This document shows positions 6,408 through 13,098 of a stretch of DNA of 13,098 bases, in pieces (the first letter of the stretch is position 1; each line of letters begins with the position of its first letter). The stretch is from an uncultured archaeon (GTDB taxonomy: Archaea; Thermoproteota; Nitrososphaeria; Nitrososphaerales; CALBXV01). The translations under genes and the position numbers were made by a program. The DNA lies in NCBI GenBank assembly GCA_937890045.1, contig CALBXV010000573.1:1-13098 (forward strand), given 5' to 3'. The notes beneath the pieces were generated by a model that made no database searches, was not told the origin of the DNA, and saw nothing but the letters and a program-made list of their open reading frames with translations.

Positions 6408-8915
6408 TCAAAAAAAAGATTCTAAACTACCCTGCTTCTCAGTTTTCCATCCTATCACATCTAATATATTTTTAATTGGTTGAAGAAAGGCTTTGTCAAA
6501 CTGAAGATCATAATCTATATACTTCTCCAACTCAAATTCTTTTGGAAGATGTGTAGAAACAGAAATCACATTCTCTCGTAATGTGTTTGGTTCTTTTAAA
6601 TAAGCAAACTTAATTTTTTCACCTTCACGAATAGACTGATATTTTTTAGTAAGCTTATGTTTTTTTAATAGATAATTATATAGCAAAACACCCCTCACAT
6701 GAATTGGTGTACCTTTACTATATATACTTTTTGTGGAAGAATACTTTTCAACACCACGAACTGATCTTGGAAATGCAAGTTGGTCAAAAGATAAATTATT
6801 AAATGCTTCACGATAGTCAGCAATACTTTGCATTACCGTTTCTTCATCAGTATTAATAATAATCCTAATCAAATCTTTAATTTTATTTCGACACCATTCA
6901 GGCGTAGAGCTGCGTACACTCTCAATACCCATAATCTTGAGTTTAGGTTCTTTATACTTTACCCCCTCTGAATCATAAACATTAAGTATGTATCTTTTCT
7001 TTGCTGTCCAGATACCCTTATCAGCAATTACTTCTCTACCCATCTGCATCTTTTGTGCATATGAGTTTACATACGAATGAAGAGCTTCATAACTGCTATT
7101 AATAAAAGGTTCAATTTTATCTTTACTAATCTTATCCAAGAAGGTGATAATTTTTGTAGTCTTAGTAGCATCATCTGTGTCTGTAAACACCCGATGAACC
7201 AATTGGTCAAACGTGACATATATACTATCCGTGTCTGAGGCAACGACATAATCAACATTCTCTGTATTAAGAAGTTGATTGATATATGTATTTATACTTT
7301 TGTCAATCCAACGAATTGCAAGCTGTCCTGCTGTGGTGATGCCCTCCGCCATTTCAAGTGAATAATAGCGGAAGTGTTGATTAGCTAATGCACCATAAGC
7401 ACTATTCAACAAAATCTTTTTAGACATCTGGATGTTATTACATCTGGATATATTATTAACAACTGTTTGTTTATTCGTGTAATTACCATCTTCTAATTTC
7501 TGTTGCTCTTGCAACATCTTCTTCTTAAATTCAACACGTTCATTATACATATCTTCCATTAACTGTGGAAGAAATCCCTTAATCTCATTCGTGAAGCATT
7601 GACCATTTGGAGTCATACATTGTTTATTCTCTTTCAAGAAAGTAGTGTCCAGTTTTTGATCTAACAACTTATCAACTGTTATATCATCTTCCATCCCACA
7701 TTTAGTTTCTGGACTAATATTGTACTGTTGAATAAGATGTGGATAAAGAGAATTTAAATCAAAACTAACAACCCACTTGTGCAATCCAGCGTGTGGTTCT
7801 TTAACATAAGCTCCAATAATATCTTTACGGGCATCTTGTTCTGCTGGTTGTGGAATAATAATATTCTTTTTCTTTAAGAAATTATAGATAATAGCATCCC
7901 AAGTTCTCACGGGAGAGAACACATCTTCAAAGTTAATCTTTGATTCATATGCCAGAGTAATAACTAACTCAAGCAACTTCATCTTCTCCTCAAGCTTCTC
8001 TACAATCTCAACATCACGAATATTGTATTCAATAAACTTCTGGTAATTGGTTTTATACAAATCATATCCCTGTACATCTTCAACAGATACTTTTTTCATA
8101 CCAAGTTCTACTGAACCAATGTAATCCAAACGATATGATTCTCTAACTTTGTATGTGAACTTCTTATACAGATCAATATAATCTAATGTAGATATACCAA
8201 CAAGAGTATAGAACTGATTTTCTCTACCAGCTATCACAACATTTCTATCATTCAAGACACCAACAGGAGATAATCTTGCTGGTTTCTTACCAAGATAAGT
8301 AATACGATTAACCAGATATGGAATATCAAAAAATTTACAGTTCCAACCAGTAATAATATGTGGATAATTAGTTTCCCACCATTGAAGAAAGTTCTCTATC
8401 AAATCATCTTCATCATCACATTCATTATAGAAAATTTTCTTTGTCTGGTCGTGTGGGACATATCCACCTGTTCCCCAAACATGATATTCATTTGTAGAAC
8501 TATTATGAACTGTGATTGCTGTAACATCAGATGCAGCTGATTGAATATTTGGAAACCCATCTTCAGCTGATACTTCAATATCTATTGTATAGATTCTAAT
8601 CTTATTCATATTCCATTGAAACTTCTTTGGAAACTTCTCAGAAATATATTGAATCATATAATTAGGATTTCCATATACAGGAAACTCAGCAACTCCTTTA
8701 TATTGTTTTATAAAGTCACGGCACGTTGCTATATCATCAAACTTCATACTGGCAACTGGTTTGCCTTTTAATGTTCTATAGTTACATTTTTCAGGTGGGG
8801 CTGGCACAAACATGGTAGGTTGAAAATTCTCTGTGTATGAATGTTCCTCATTACCAGAGAATTCTCGTACATATATCTGATTACGCATCATTCCAATATA
8901 GGTGTAAAATCTCAT
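6408..8915 (-). CDS. 43: DNA polymerase gp43 (family B)
   Basis: The replicative polymerase with 3'-5' proofreading. The 835 residues carry all expected motifs: Exo I IDIEVS with Asp112/Glu114, Exo II GWNCKFFDIPY (190-200, Asp197), Exo III YNIRD (297-301, Asp301), motif A FDLNSLYP (385-392, Asp386), motif B KKILLNSAYG (499-508), motif C SDTDS (560-564, Asp561 and Asp563) and KKRY (639-642). The protein ends in QGSLESFF (828-835), a textbook clamp-binding peptide (QxxLxxFF). Both exonuclease and polymerase active sites look intact. GAGATAA lies before the start. The T4 order (62, regA, 43) is kept except for a tRNA and a small gene inserted before it. No intron or split is seen, though split gp43 genes occur in some relatives. 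Confidence 0.97.
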   Translation of the reverse strand: MRFYTYIGMMRNQIYVREFSGNEEHSYTENFQPTMFVPAPPEKCNYRTLKGKPVASMKFDDIATCRDFIKQYKGVAEFPVYGNPNYMIQYISEKFPKKFQWNMNKIRIYTIDIEVSAEDGFPNIQSAASDVTAITVHNSSTNEYHVWGTGGYVPHDQTKKIFYNECDDEDDLIENFLQWWETNYPHIITGWNCKFFDIPYLVNRITYLGKKPARLSPVGVLNDRNVVIAGRENQFYTLVGISTLDYIDLYKKFTYKVRESYRLDYIGSVELGMKKVSVEDVQGYDLYKTNYQKFIEYNIRDVEIVEKLEEKMKLLELVITLAYESKINFEDVFSPVRTWDAIIYNFLKKKNIIIPQPAEQDARKDIIGAYVKEPHAGLHKWVVSFDLNSLYPHLIQQYNISPETKCGMEDDITVDKLLDQKLDTTFLKENKQCMTPNGQCFTNEIKGFLPQLMEDMYNERVEFKKKMLQEQQKLEDGNYTNKQTVVNNISRCNNIQMSKKILLNSAYGALANQHFRYYSLEMAEGITTAGQLAIRWIDKSINTYINQLLNTENVDYVVASDTDSIYVTFDQLVHRVFTDTDDATKTTKIITFLDKISKDKIEPFINSSYEALHSYVNSYAQKMQMGREVIADKGIWTAKKRYILNVYDSEGVKYKEPKLKIMGIESVRSSTPEWCRNKIKDLIRIIINTDEETVMQSIADYREAFNNLSFDQLAFPRSVRGVEKYSSTKSIYSKGTPIHVRGVLLYNYLLKKHKLTKKYQSIREGEKIKFAYLKEPNTLRENVISVSTHLPKEFELEKYIDYDLQFDKAFLQPIKNILDVIGWKTEKQGSLESFF

Positions 8916-8958
8916 AATATAATTATCTCACAAAAAGGGTAAACAAACAAGGAAATAC

Positions 8959-9237
8959 TTAATGTATTATTCCACTTTCCTCTGGTATTACAAGTCCAGA
9001 ACCAAAAACCCTATTATATTCATTTTGTAATTTTGAGTCTGGTGTCACTACTGTCATAATGTGTTGTTCTTTTAAAAAAATTTCTTCTTCCTCAGCTAAT
9101 GGGACCCATGGCTGAAAACCAACTTTGTCTTTTGCCATCGGAACCATTACAACAGGATTTATAATTGAATTCTTTTCCTGATCCCAATCACCAATCAATT
9201 CTTCGGCCGTGGTTAATTTTACTAATTTAATATTCAT
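8959..9237 (-). CDS. Small Sm/Hfq-like protein of marine T4-like phages
   Basis: A 92-residue protein. The opening MNIKLVKLTTAEELIGDW, then VVMVPM (29-34), VGFQPWVPLAEEEEI (39-53) and an ending with RVFGSGLVIPE (76-86) fit what I recall of an Sm-like protein of putative cyanophage origin whose crystal structure has been described. Sm-like rings usually bind RNA, but the target of this family is unknown to me. A good ribosome site (AGGAG) falls directly behind the tRNA 3' end, so tRNA processing would expose this start. The gene sits between regA/tRNA and gp43, a neighbourhood fitting a role in early mRNA handling. The family call is from memory and moderately sure. Confidence 0.8.
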   Translation of the reverse strand: MNIKLVKLTTAEELIGDWDQEKNSIINPVVMVPMAKDKVGFQPWVPLAEEEEIFLKEQHIMTVVTPDSKLQNEYNRVFGSGLVIPEESGIIH

Positions 9238-9252
9238 AACATCTCCTATTCA

Positions 9253-9325
9253 AGCTGACGGTCAGGATTGAACTGACAACATTCGGCTTACAAAACCGAT
9301 GCTCTACCATTGGAGCTACGTCAGC
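9253..9325 (-). tRNA. tRNA-Thr (anticodon UGU)
   Basis: Read on the minus strand this folds as a normal 73-base tRNA. The seven-pair acceptor stem is GCTGACG with CGTCAGC, the D arm is GCTCCAATGGTAGAGC, the anticodon arm is TCGGT-TTTGTAA-GCCGA with anticodon TGT at 9290-9292, and the T arm is GTCAG-TTCAATC-CTGAC. The 3' CCA is not encoded, so the host must add it. The regA stop codon ends one base before its 5' end, and the next gene starts 15 bases after its 3' end, so it is cut out of the operon transcript. It reads ACA codons, which AT-rich phage genes use often. Confidence 0.95.
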
Positions 9326-9326
9326 A

Positions 9327-9797
9327 TTATTCAAATACGTTTGGATCAATTTCTGTTGCACCACGAGCTTCATGTTCTCCAGCAGATTTAATTCCAACAT
9401 TCCCAATACTATACTTTGCTTGCAAGTCCCACTCATCTTTTTCACCAAAAGGGAGAATCTTTAACTGTCGTATTGGAACAGTTGGCTGTGCTTTTTCGGG
9501 GATAACAAGACTTACCAATTCCCACTCATGCAAAAGATTTGCAATTGTGTTTCTTCGTTCAATATCATTCTCTGAAATGTTTGTTGGCTTACCATCAAGC
9601 GCAAACAATTCTTTGAAGTGAACTATATAATACTTACCTTGTTTATGTAGAATATGGCATGATTGAAATAACTTCTTTTCTTTTCTTGATGCTATTCCAA
9701 TACGGGTGAGGGTTTCTTTTACTTTGAGAAAATCATCATCTTCTTTCAACTTCACTTCAACCATATCATCTATTGTCCATTTTGCAACATCTTCCAT
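9327..9797 (-). CDS. regA: RegA translational repressor
   Basis: Binds the initiation region of early phage mRNAs and blocks ribosome loading, its own message included in T4. The core DFLKVKETLTRIGIA (about 21-35), SCHILHKQGKYYIVHFKEL (46-64) and DEWDLQAKYSIGN (about 124-136) is nearly line for line T4 RegA as I recall it. I chose the ATG at 9797 (156 residues), which follows AAGGAGATGTTACA. The in-frame ATG at 9818 lies upstream of that site and has none of its own. Compared with the 122-residue T4 protein it has a longer N-terminus and about 20 extra residues after the IGN where T4 ends (VGIKSAGEHEARG...). It sits between gp62 and gp43, the T4 order. Confidence 0.93.
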   Translation of the reverse strand: MEDVAKWTIDDMVEVKLKEDDDFLKVKETLTRIGIASRKEKKLFQSCHILHKQGKYYIVHFKELFALDGKPTNISENDIERRNTIANLLHEWELVSLVIPEKAQPTVPIRQLKILPFGEKDEWDLQAKYSIGNVGIKSAGEHEARGATEIDPNVFE

Positions 9798-9841
9798 TGT
9801 AACATCTCCTTTTTTCAATTCAATAAAAACTCATTATATAA

Positions 9842-9849
9842 TATTTATA
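9842..9849 (-). promoter_or_regulatory. Late promoter box upstream of regA
   Basis: An exact TATAAATA on the minus strand, in the 52-base gap between the gp62 stop and the regA start. TATAAT, like a host-type -10, lies a few bases further down (within ATTATATAATGAG), without a convincing -35. Either could start a regA transcript. In an AT-rich genome a single box is weak evidence. Confidence 0.4.
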
Positions 9850-10233
9850 CTACGGAGATTTTCCACCTTTATTCAATCGCTGTTTCAGATAGTTAATATC
9901 CTCATCAGTTAGAATATCCAAACATTCTAATGCTCTTTTGTTACTATACTTATAATATTCTTTAACAATAGCTAAATCTTCTAACTTCTTGGTTTTAATC
10001 CAAGGCCGAAAAGGTCTTTTTCTTTTCTCAACTGTCTGATGTAAGAAATCATAATGTCCTTTCTTCTCAAGCATCGGATTCACATTCATCATATTTGCAT
10101 AATGAATTAAGTCTGGTTGATAAGATAACGAACGGTTTACGAAAAATGGTTTGTAATCCTTTCGCTCCCTAATACAATCCCCAACATATTCTTTTTTGTT
10201 CATCAAATCATTCGCATACTGAAATGGATTCAT
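9850..10233 (-). CDS. 62: Clamp-loader small subunit gp62
   Basis: Partner of gp44 in the ATP-driven loader that puts the gp45 sliding clamp on DNA for the polymerase. The 127 residues are shorter than T4 gp62 (about 187) but in line with marine relatives, which I recall opening with MNPF. Recognisable blocks are FFVNRSLSYQPDLIHYANMMN (about 30-50), a basic KRKRPFRPWIK (70-80) and a final DEDINYLKQRLNKGGKSP. The ribosome site is strong (GAGGAGG). The start overlaps the stop of the preceding gene in TAATG, which couples the two. RegA follows, as in T4. The gp44 ATPase gene, normally just upstream, is not in this window. Confidence 0.88.
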   Translation of the reverse strand: MNPFQYANDLMNKKEYVGDCIRERKDYKPFFVNRSLSYQPDLIHYANMMNVNPMLEKKGHYDFLHQTVEKRKRPFRPWIKTKKLEDLAIVKEYYKYSNKRALECLDILTDEDINYLKQRLNKGGKSP

Positions 10234-10874
10234 TATTCCTCCTCTTCGGGTGGTCTATCCAATCTCCATTGACCTTTCTTTGTAACCAAAGTTTCGTCAT
10301 ATGGATTCCACGATACATTTTTTAATCTATTAAGTGGATTTACTTTAGCTCGTCTTTTTGGCCTTTTCCTAGTTTCCATTTCGTCAAATGGTCTTGCATC
10401 AGGAGAGAAAGATTCTTCATCACGGGCTCTCCTCATATAATCTTCTAAATTCTGTCGGCCCCTTTCTATTTCATCTTTCCACTTATTCATCCACTCATTA
10501 TTATCATCACCATCTTTACTATCTTTTGTGTCATCACTATTAAGCAAATGATCTAAACGTATTTCTTTTATCCTTGCCTTTTCTTCAGGAGGCAAATCTT
10601 TCCATTGTCTCTGCAACACATTATTCAAATTATAAAAGATGTGTTGATACAGCTGTTCATTTTCCAAAGCAGCTGCAAAGGCTAAAACAAGAGTAAACGT
10701 CTTATTCAAATCTTCCAAATCACCAAGATAATTATTTTCATCACCATTGTCTCGCAGTTCACGACTAACCAACTCAATATGTCCATCAGTACGAACAATT
10801 AATGCACTATCCTCAGGTCCTAATATAAATTCAAGACTTGTTTTTTTCTTCTTTGGTTTTTCTTCTTCAGACAT
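10233..10874 (-). CDS. Acidic hypothetical protein coupled to gp62
   Basis: A 213-residue, very charged protein. After a basic start (MSEEEKPKKKK), residues 13-75 look like a folded part (SLEFILGPEDSALIVRTDGH, then LNKTFTLVLAFAAALENE at about 57-74). A helical region follows to about 112, then an Asp-rich linker, a Glu/Arg-rich helix and a C-terminal basic patch (RKRPKRRAKVN, about 169-179). The ending is PPEEEE. No enzyme motif is visible. TAATG coupling to gp62 and a position where gp44 usually stands tie it to replication, but it has no Walker motif and is not a clamp-loader ATPase. I recall similar unnamed proteins near the clamp genes of marine T4-like phages, without certainty. Confidence 0.8.
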   Translation of the reverse strand: MSEEEKPKKKKTSLEFILGPEDSALIVRTDGHIELVSRELRDNGDENNYLGDLEDLNKTFTLVLAFAAALENEQLYQHIFYNLNNVLQRQWKDLPPEEKARIKEIRLDHLLNSDDTKDSKDGDDNNEWMNKWKDEIERGRQNLEDYMRRARDEESFSPDARPFDEMETRKRPKRRAKVNPLNRLKNVSWNPYDETLVTKKGQWRLDRPPEEEE

Positions 10875-10890
10875 TTTTTACCTCCACAAA

Positions 10891-10898
10891 TATTTATA
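10891..10898 (-). promoter_or_regulatory. Late promoter box before the gp62 operon segment
   Basis: An exact TATAAATA on the minus strand, overlapping the stop codon of the dpdA-like gene (10894-10896). It lies 16 bases before the ATG of the 213-residue gene, and the ribosome site GGAGG follows within 10 bases. A start about six bases downstream would leave a very short leader that still keeps most of the ribosome site. It may give a separate, late transcript for this gene and gp62. Confidence 0.45.
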
Positions 10899-12123
10899 CA
10901 TCGAAGGCATTGGCTGTTTCAGTTTCATGCTTACGTTTGTTAAATACTTGTTGTAGTATTTGGTAATTATCGCCATTTCTTGGTTTAGAAAACACGGTTT
11001 CTAATAACACCAAATTCTTATATATCTTTGGTGAAAAAGCTTCTTTATATACTTCTGGCATATCTGCTTTTAATATACGATTAGTCATTTTATTATATAT
11101 CATTTGTAAGAACAAATTATGAAAACCAACCATCATATTAAACTTAACAAAAGAAATCTTTTCTTCACCCTTTTTATTCTTTTTAAATGTATTAAAGAAT
11201 GAATACCCATCATCAAGATCCTCACATATTGGACACCAGCATGGTAATTTAAAATCTTTACCAAGCTTAGCATAGTCAATTGTGTTTGGCCAGTTCATAG
11301 ATTCCATACCAGTTCCAATAGTATATTGTTCTCTAATAAAATATCCACCAAAGACACAAGTACGATTCCAGTATGTTGAATCATATGTAAGCTGTATATC
11401 AATATCTTGTCTATTCAACATTCGTTGAATGAATTGAAGATACACCATTACCTCATTAGAACTCACACCAAAGATATGAAGATACTTACATTTTTCTCTA
11501 TCAAATTCACCATTATTCAACAAAGTTAATATGGCCATTCCAATCAACGCCAAGTTTCCTTTGGAACCCCCAAAGCCCCATCCCTCAAACTTGTATGGTG
11601 AAATCTTCTTGTACCAGTTCTCCATATCCTCTTTATTCTCTCCTTGAAGAACATTCAATACATATGCATCTGACTTAGAACGATTCTCTTGATAGTACTT
11701 TGCTGAATTAACTGATGATTTTAAACTGAAATCATAATCATATAGCTTAGAAAATGCAGGTCTATCCAAGATCGGAAAGATGTTTCCATTAGCTTCACTC
11801 CATTTCAATGCTACTTCATCTGTATATTTCTTTGCGTTGACTGTACCCATTGCTAACTGATAGCCACCAGAGTCCACAAAGATTTTACATTCATCACCAA
11901 TGTCCAGTTTCTCTCTAAAATTTTTCTTGTTATATTGTGTGCCAGCAGAGATTAACAGATAAGGATTATGAAAGTACGCATCATATTTCTTATTGTATAT
12001 TCTTAAAGATTTTTGTTTTTTAAAATCTGGTTGATACTTTGTTGCTATTTCTTTATCATTCATAGAATAGAACATAGACATCAAACCATCACTATATGCT
12101 GGAATATATATTGCGTTTCTCAT
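10894..12123 (-). CDS. dpdA: TGT/DpdA-like 7-deazaguanine DNA transglycosylase
   Basis: Predicted to swap guanine for a 7-deazaguanine (preQ0 or a derivative) by base exchange, on DNA rather than tRNA. The 409 residues keep the tRNA-guanine transglycosylase signatures in order: IFVDSGGYQL with the catalytic Asp84 (81-90), ILDRPAF (118-124), VLNVLQGE (155-162), GWGFGG (181-186), HIFGVSS (216-222), TYDSTYW with the candidate nucleophile Asp248 (246-252), the zinc set CWCPIC (Cys295, 297, 300) and the GFHNL helix with His335. That is a full catalytic and zinc set, so it should be active. The overlap with queC (ATGA) shows a shared operon and supplies the substrate. Phage DpdA proteins of this kind are known to modify phage DNA and protect it from restriction enzymes. 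A tRNA target (true Tgt) is the alternative, less likely given the sequence differences and phage setting. Confidence 0.85.
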   Translation of the reverse strand: MRNAIYIPAYSDGLMSMFYSMNDKEIATKYQPDFKKQKSLRIYNKKYDAYFHNPYLLISAGTQYNKKNFREKLDIGDECKIFVDSGGYQLAMGTVNAKKYTDEVALKWSEANGNIFPILDRPAFSKLYDYDFSLKSSVNSAKYYQENRSKSDAYVLNVLQGENKEDMENWYKKISPYKFEGWGFGGSKGNLALIGMAILTLLNNGEFDREKCKYLHIFGVSSNEVMVYLQFIQRMLNRQDIDIQLTYDSTYWNRTCVFGGYFIREQYTIGTGMESMNWPNTIDYAKLGKDFKLPCWCPICEDLDDGYSFFNTFKKNKKGEEKISFVKFNMMVGFHNLFLQMIYNKMTNRILKADMPEVYKEAFSPKIYKNLVLLETVFSKPRNGDNYQILQQVFNKRKHETETANAFDV

Positions 12124-12881
12124 AGTTTTCCTTTATCTCTCAATGCCGCACACCAATCAATATCTTCCGTACCTCTATAGCTGCCTTCTAAAATTAAGGT
12201 TTTTAATTCTGGAAGCCATGGTGCATCCCAAGGATTATGTTTATAATATTTTTCTGGTATTGTTATTCCATTATTATGAAGTGAGACCCATTTACGAAAA
12301 CAAGGTTTACACCAACCACACACTTGTCCTTTACCTTCATAACAACTATATGACTCTAATAAAATTTCTGGTTCACCACCAGCAGCTAAATAATCTTTAA
12401 CCAATTGTGTCTTGGTTGTATGCTTATAAGGTGACATTACTTTATACTTTTTTTCTTCAGTCCAATGCTGTTCCTTCCACATATGATTCAAAAGAGATTC
12501 CATCTTTTTATAAAAAAGCTCATCTTTATCATAACTTCTATCTCCTTGTACACTTCCAAGAATAAGAGTTTCACCATATAAAGATGCAAACAACAATAAG
12601 AAAGCATTACGATTGGGTACAATAGCATCATCTCTTTCAAACAAACTTAAATTTAATACATCAGACAATACAACTAACTTCTTAGTGTCAATGTATCCTG
12701 CCAGAGCCATATCGTCTAACTTCTTTGTCTCAATATACTCATACTTACTGCCTGTTGGTAAATACAAAAGAACATCTGGTTTAAGTAAATGGTCAAATAT
12801 CATACTATCCATTCCACCAGAAAATAACAAAACCGTCTTACCTGTTGGTTTCTCTTTCTCTTTTGTTATCATGTTTACCAT
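12120..12881 (-). CDS. queC: QueC, 7-cyano-7-deazaguanine (preQ0) synthase
   Basis: Converts 7-carboxy-7-deazaguanine to preQ0 with ATP and ammonia, the last step of preQ0 synthesis. The 253 residues show the ATP-pyrophosphatase loop FSGGMDS (20-26), the family motif VPNRNAFLLLFAS (88-100), LILGSVQGDRSYD (106-118) and the zinc cysteines in SCYEGKGQVCGWCKPC (Cys180, 188, 191, 194). Somewhat longer than bacterial QueC (about 220-230). The start overlaps the stop of the preceding ORF in TAATG behind AAAGGA; an ATG three codons later is the alternative. It overlaps the DpdA-like gene, whose substrate it would make. FolE, QueD and QueE, needed upstream in the pathway, are not in the window: they may lie beyond its edge or come from the host. 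Confidence 0.93.
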   Translation of the reverse strand: MVNMITKEKEKPTGKTVLLFSGGMDSMIFDHLLKPDVLLYLPTGSKYEYIETKKLDDMALAGYIDTKKLVVLSDVLNLSLFERDDAIVPNRNAFLLLFASLYGETLILGSVQGDRSYDKDELFYKKMESLLNHMWKEQHWTEEKKYKVMSPYKHTTKTQLVKDYLAAGGEPEILLESYSCYEGKGQVCGWCKPCFRKWVSLHNNGITIPEKYYKHNPWDAPWLPELKTLILEGSYRGTEDIDWCAALRDKGKL

Positions 12882-13054
12882 TACTTTGTTCCTTTCATAA
12901 ATCTCTCAACACCAATATCTTTTCCTACAGTAAAAACAGGATTATTCTTCACAGCCTTAAATGGTACTCTTATATGAAAATCATCTGGATGTACCAAATC
13001 CTCAATATTTTCTTTTGCTTTATATGGAATTGGTTGTACAGGAAAACTTTTCAA
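12881..13054 (-). CDS. Small unrecognised ORF before queC, possibly frame-shifted
   Basis: This frame is open up to a TAA that overlaps the queC ATG, and its final residues read FHIRVPFKAVKNNPVFTVG and then RFMKGTK. It has no ATG until near its end. A TTG at 13054 would give 57 residues but lacks a ribosome site. A well-placed ATG at 13076, behind AAAGGG and overlapping the previous stop as TAATG, opens a different frame (MTAFSSKIEKF) that stops after 18 codons at 13020. Dropping one T from the TTTT near 13043 would join the two frames into a 64-residue protein. I read this as one small gene broken by a one-base insertion or sequencing error, or as a remnant. The family is not recognised; it shows no QueD, QueE or FolE motifs. 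Confidence 0.45.
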   Translation of the reverse strand: MKSFPVQPIPYKAKENIEDLVHPDDFHIRVPFKAVKNNPVFTVGKDIGVERFMKGTK

Positions 13055-13075
13055 TCTTTGAACTAAATGCTGTCA

Positions 13076-13098
13076 TTACTTCATCCCTTTCATATTAT
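13076..13098 (-). CDS. 3' end of an unrecognised gene, cut by the window edge
   Basis: Only the last codons are visible in one frame (NMKGMK, then TAA). The TAA overlaps an ATG at 13076 in the TAATG arrangement used elsewhere in this operon, and the last 20 bases resemble the queC junction (17 of 20 identical). That supports a real gene end, but six codons cannot identify the product. A queuosine-pathway gene is a natural guess from context only. Confidence 0.4.

Noticed and set aside
7067..7258. A 63-codon minus-strand frame inside gp43
   Set aside because: It lies wholly within the polymerase gene in another frame, in the intact motif C region.
7289..7296. TATAAATA box inside gp43
   Set aside because: It is in coding sequence with no gene start downstream; one chance hit is expected in AT-rich DNA.
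8916..8958. Gap between the Sm-like gene and gp43 checked for a terminator
   Set aside because: No stem-loop followed by a T run is visible; it looks like a plain leader.
9227..9448. A 73-codon minus-strand frame across the tRNA and the end of regA
   Set aside because: It runs through the complete tRNA and overlaps regA out of frame.
9798..9818. Upstream in-frame ATG for regA, adding 7 residues
   Set aside because: The AAGGAG ribosome site lies between this ATG and the one at 9797, so it serves the latter.
10233..10874. The 213-residue gene as gp44 clamp-loader ATPase
   Set aside because: It has no Walker A or B motif, is too short and is highly charged with low-complexity parts.
1..13098. 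CRISPR arrays, insertion sequences, homing endonucleases or a split polymerase gene
   Set aside because: No regularly spaced repeats, transposase or GIY-YIG/HNH motifs were seen, and gp43 is a single uninterrupted frame.

Overview
The window is a piece of a T4-like (tailed, contractile-type) bacteriophage genome. Every gene lies on the minus strand and is read from high to low coordinates, with junctions of a few bases or ATGA/TAATG overlaps. The recognisable genes are the T4 replication and recombination core: gp62 clamp-loader small subunit, RegA translational repressor, gp43 DNA polymerase, UvsX recombinase, gp59 helicase loader and gp41 helicase. The DNA is AT-rich (about 28-32% GC in most lines I counted). 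The gene set, including a small Sm-like protein before the polymerase, resembles marine T4-like phages of cyanobacteria or SAR11-type hosts. The host assignment is inference.

Layout in transcription order. At 13098-10894 there is the tail of an unknown gene, a small unrecognised ORF that looks frame-shifted, then queC (preQ0 synthase) overlapping a TGT/DpdA-type transglycosylase. This is a 7-deazaguanine DNA-modification module sitting directly against the replication genes. At 10874-8959 come a conserved-looking acidic unknown, gp62, regA, a tRNA-Thr(UGU) and the Sm-like protein. At 8915-2370 come the polymerase gp43, an E/P-rich membrane-anchored protein, uvsX, gp59, two small unknowns (one with a membrane segment) and gp41. 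At 2316-1 there is a change of character: three copies of the T4 late-promoter box TATAAATA, then a small Cys-containing protein, a 274-residue protein with ADP-ribosyltransferase-like motifs, a 407-residue protein with a ligase-like KxDG motif, and the start of another gene.

How they work together. gp62 (with gp44, not seen here) loads the clamp for gp43. UvsX, gp59 and gp41 drive recombination-dependent replication. RegA tunes translation of early mRNAs. QueC makes preQ0, and the DpdA-like enzyme would exchange it for guanine in phage DNA, giving resistance to host restriction. The 274- and 407-residue genes share an almost identical start region that encodes an N-terminus like the T4 capsid-targeting sequence (internal proteins start MKTYQEFIAEA). 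With the late-promoter boxes, this suggests they are packaged in the head and injected with the DNA. That inference and the queC-dpdA module are the main points of interest.
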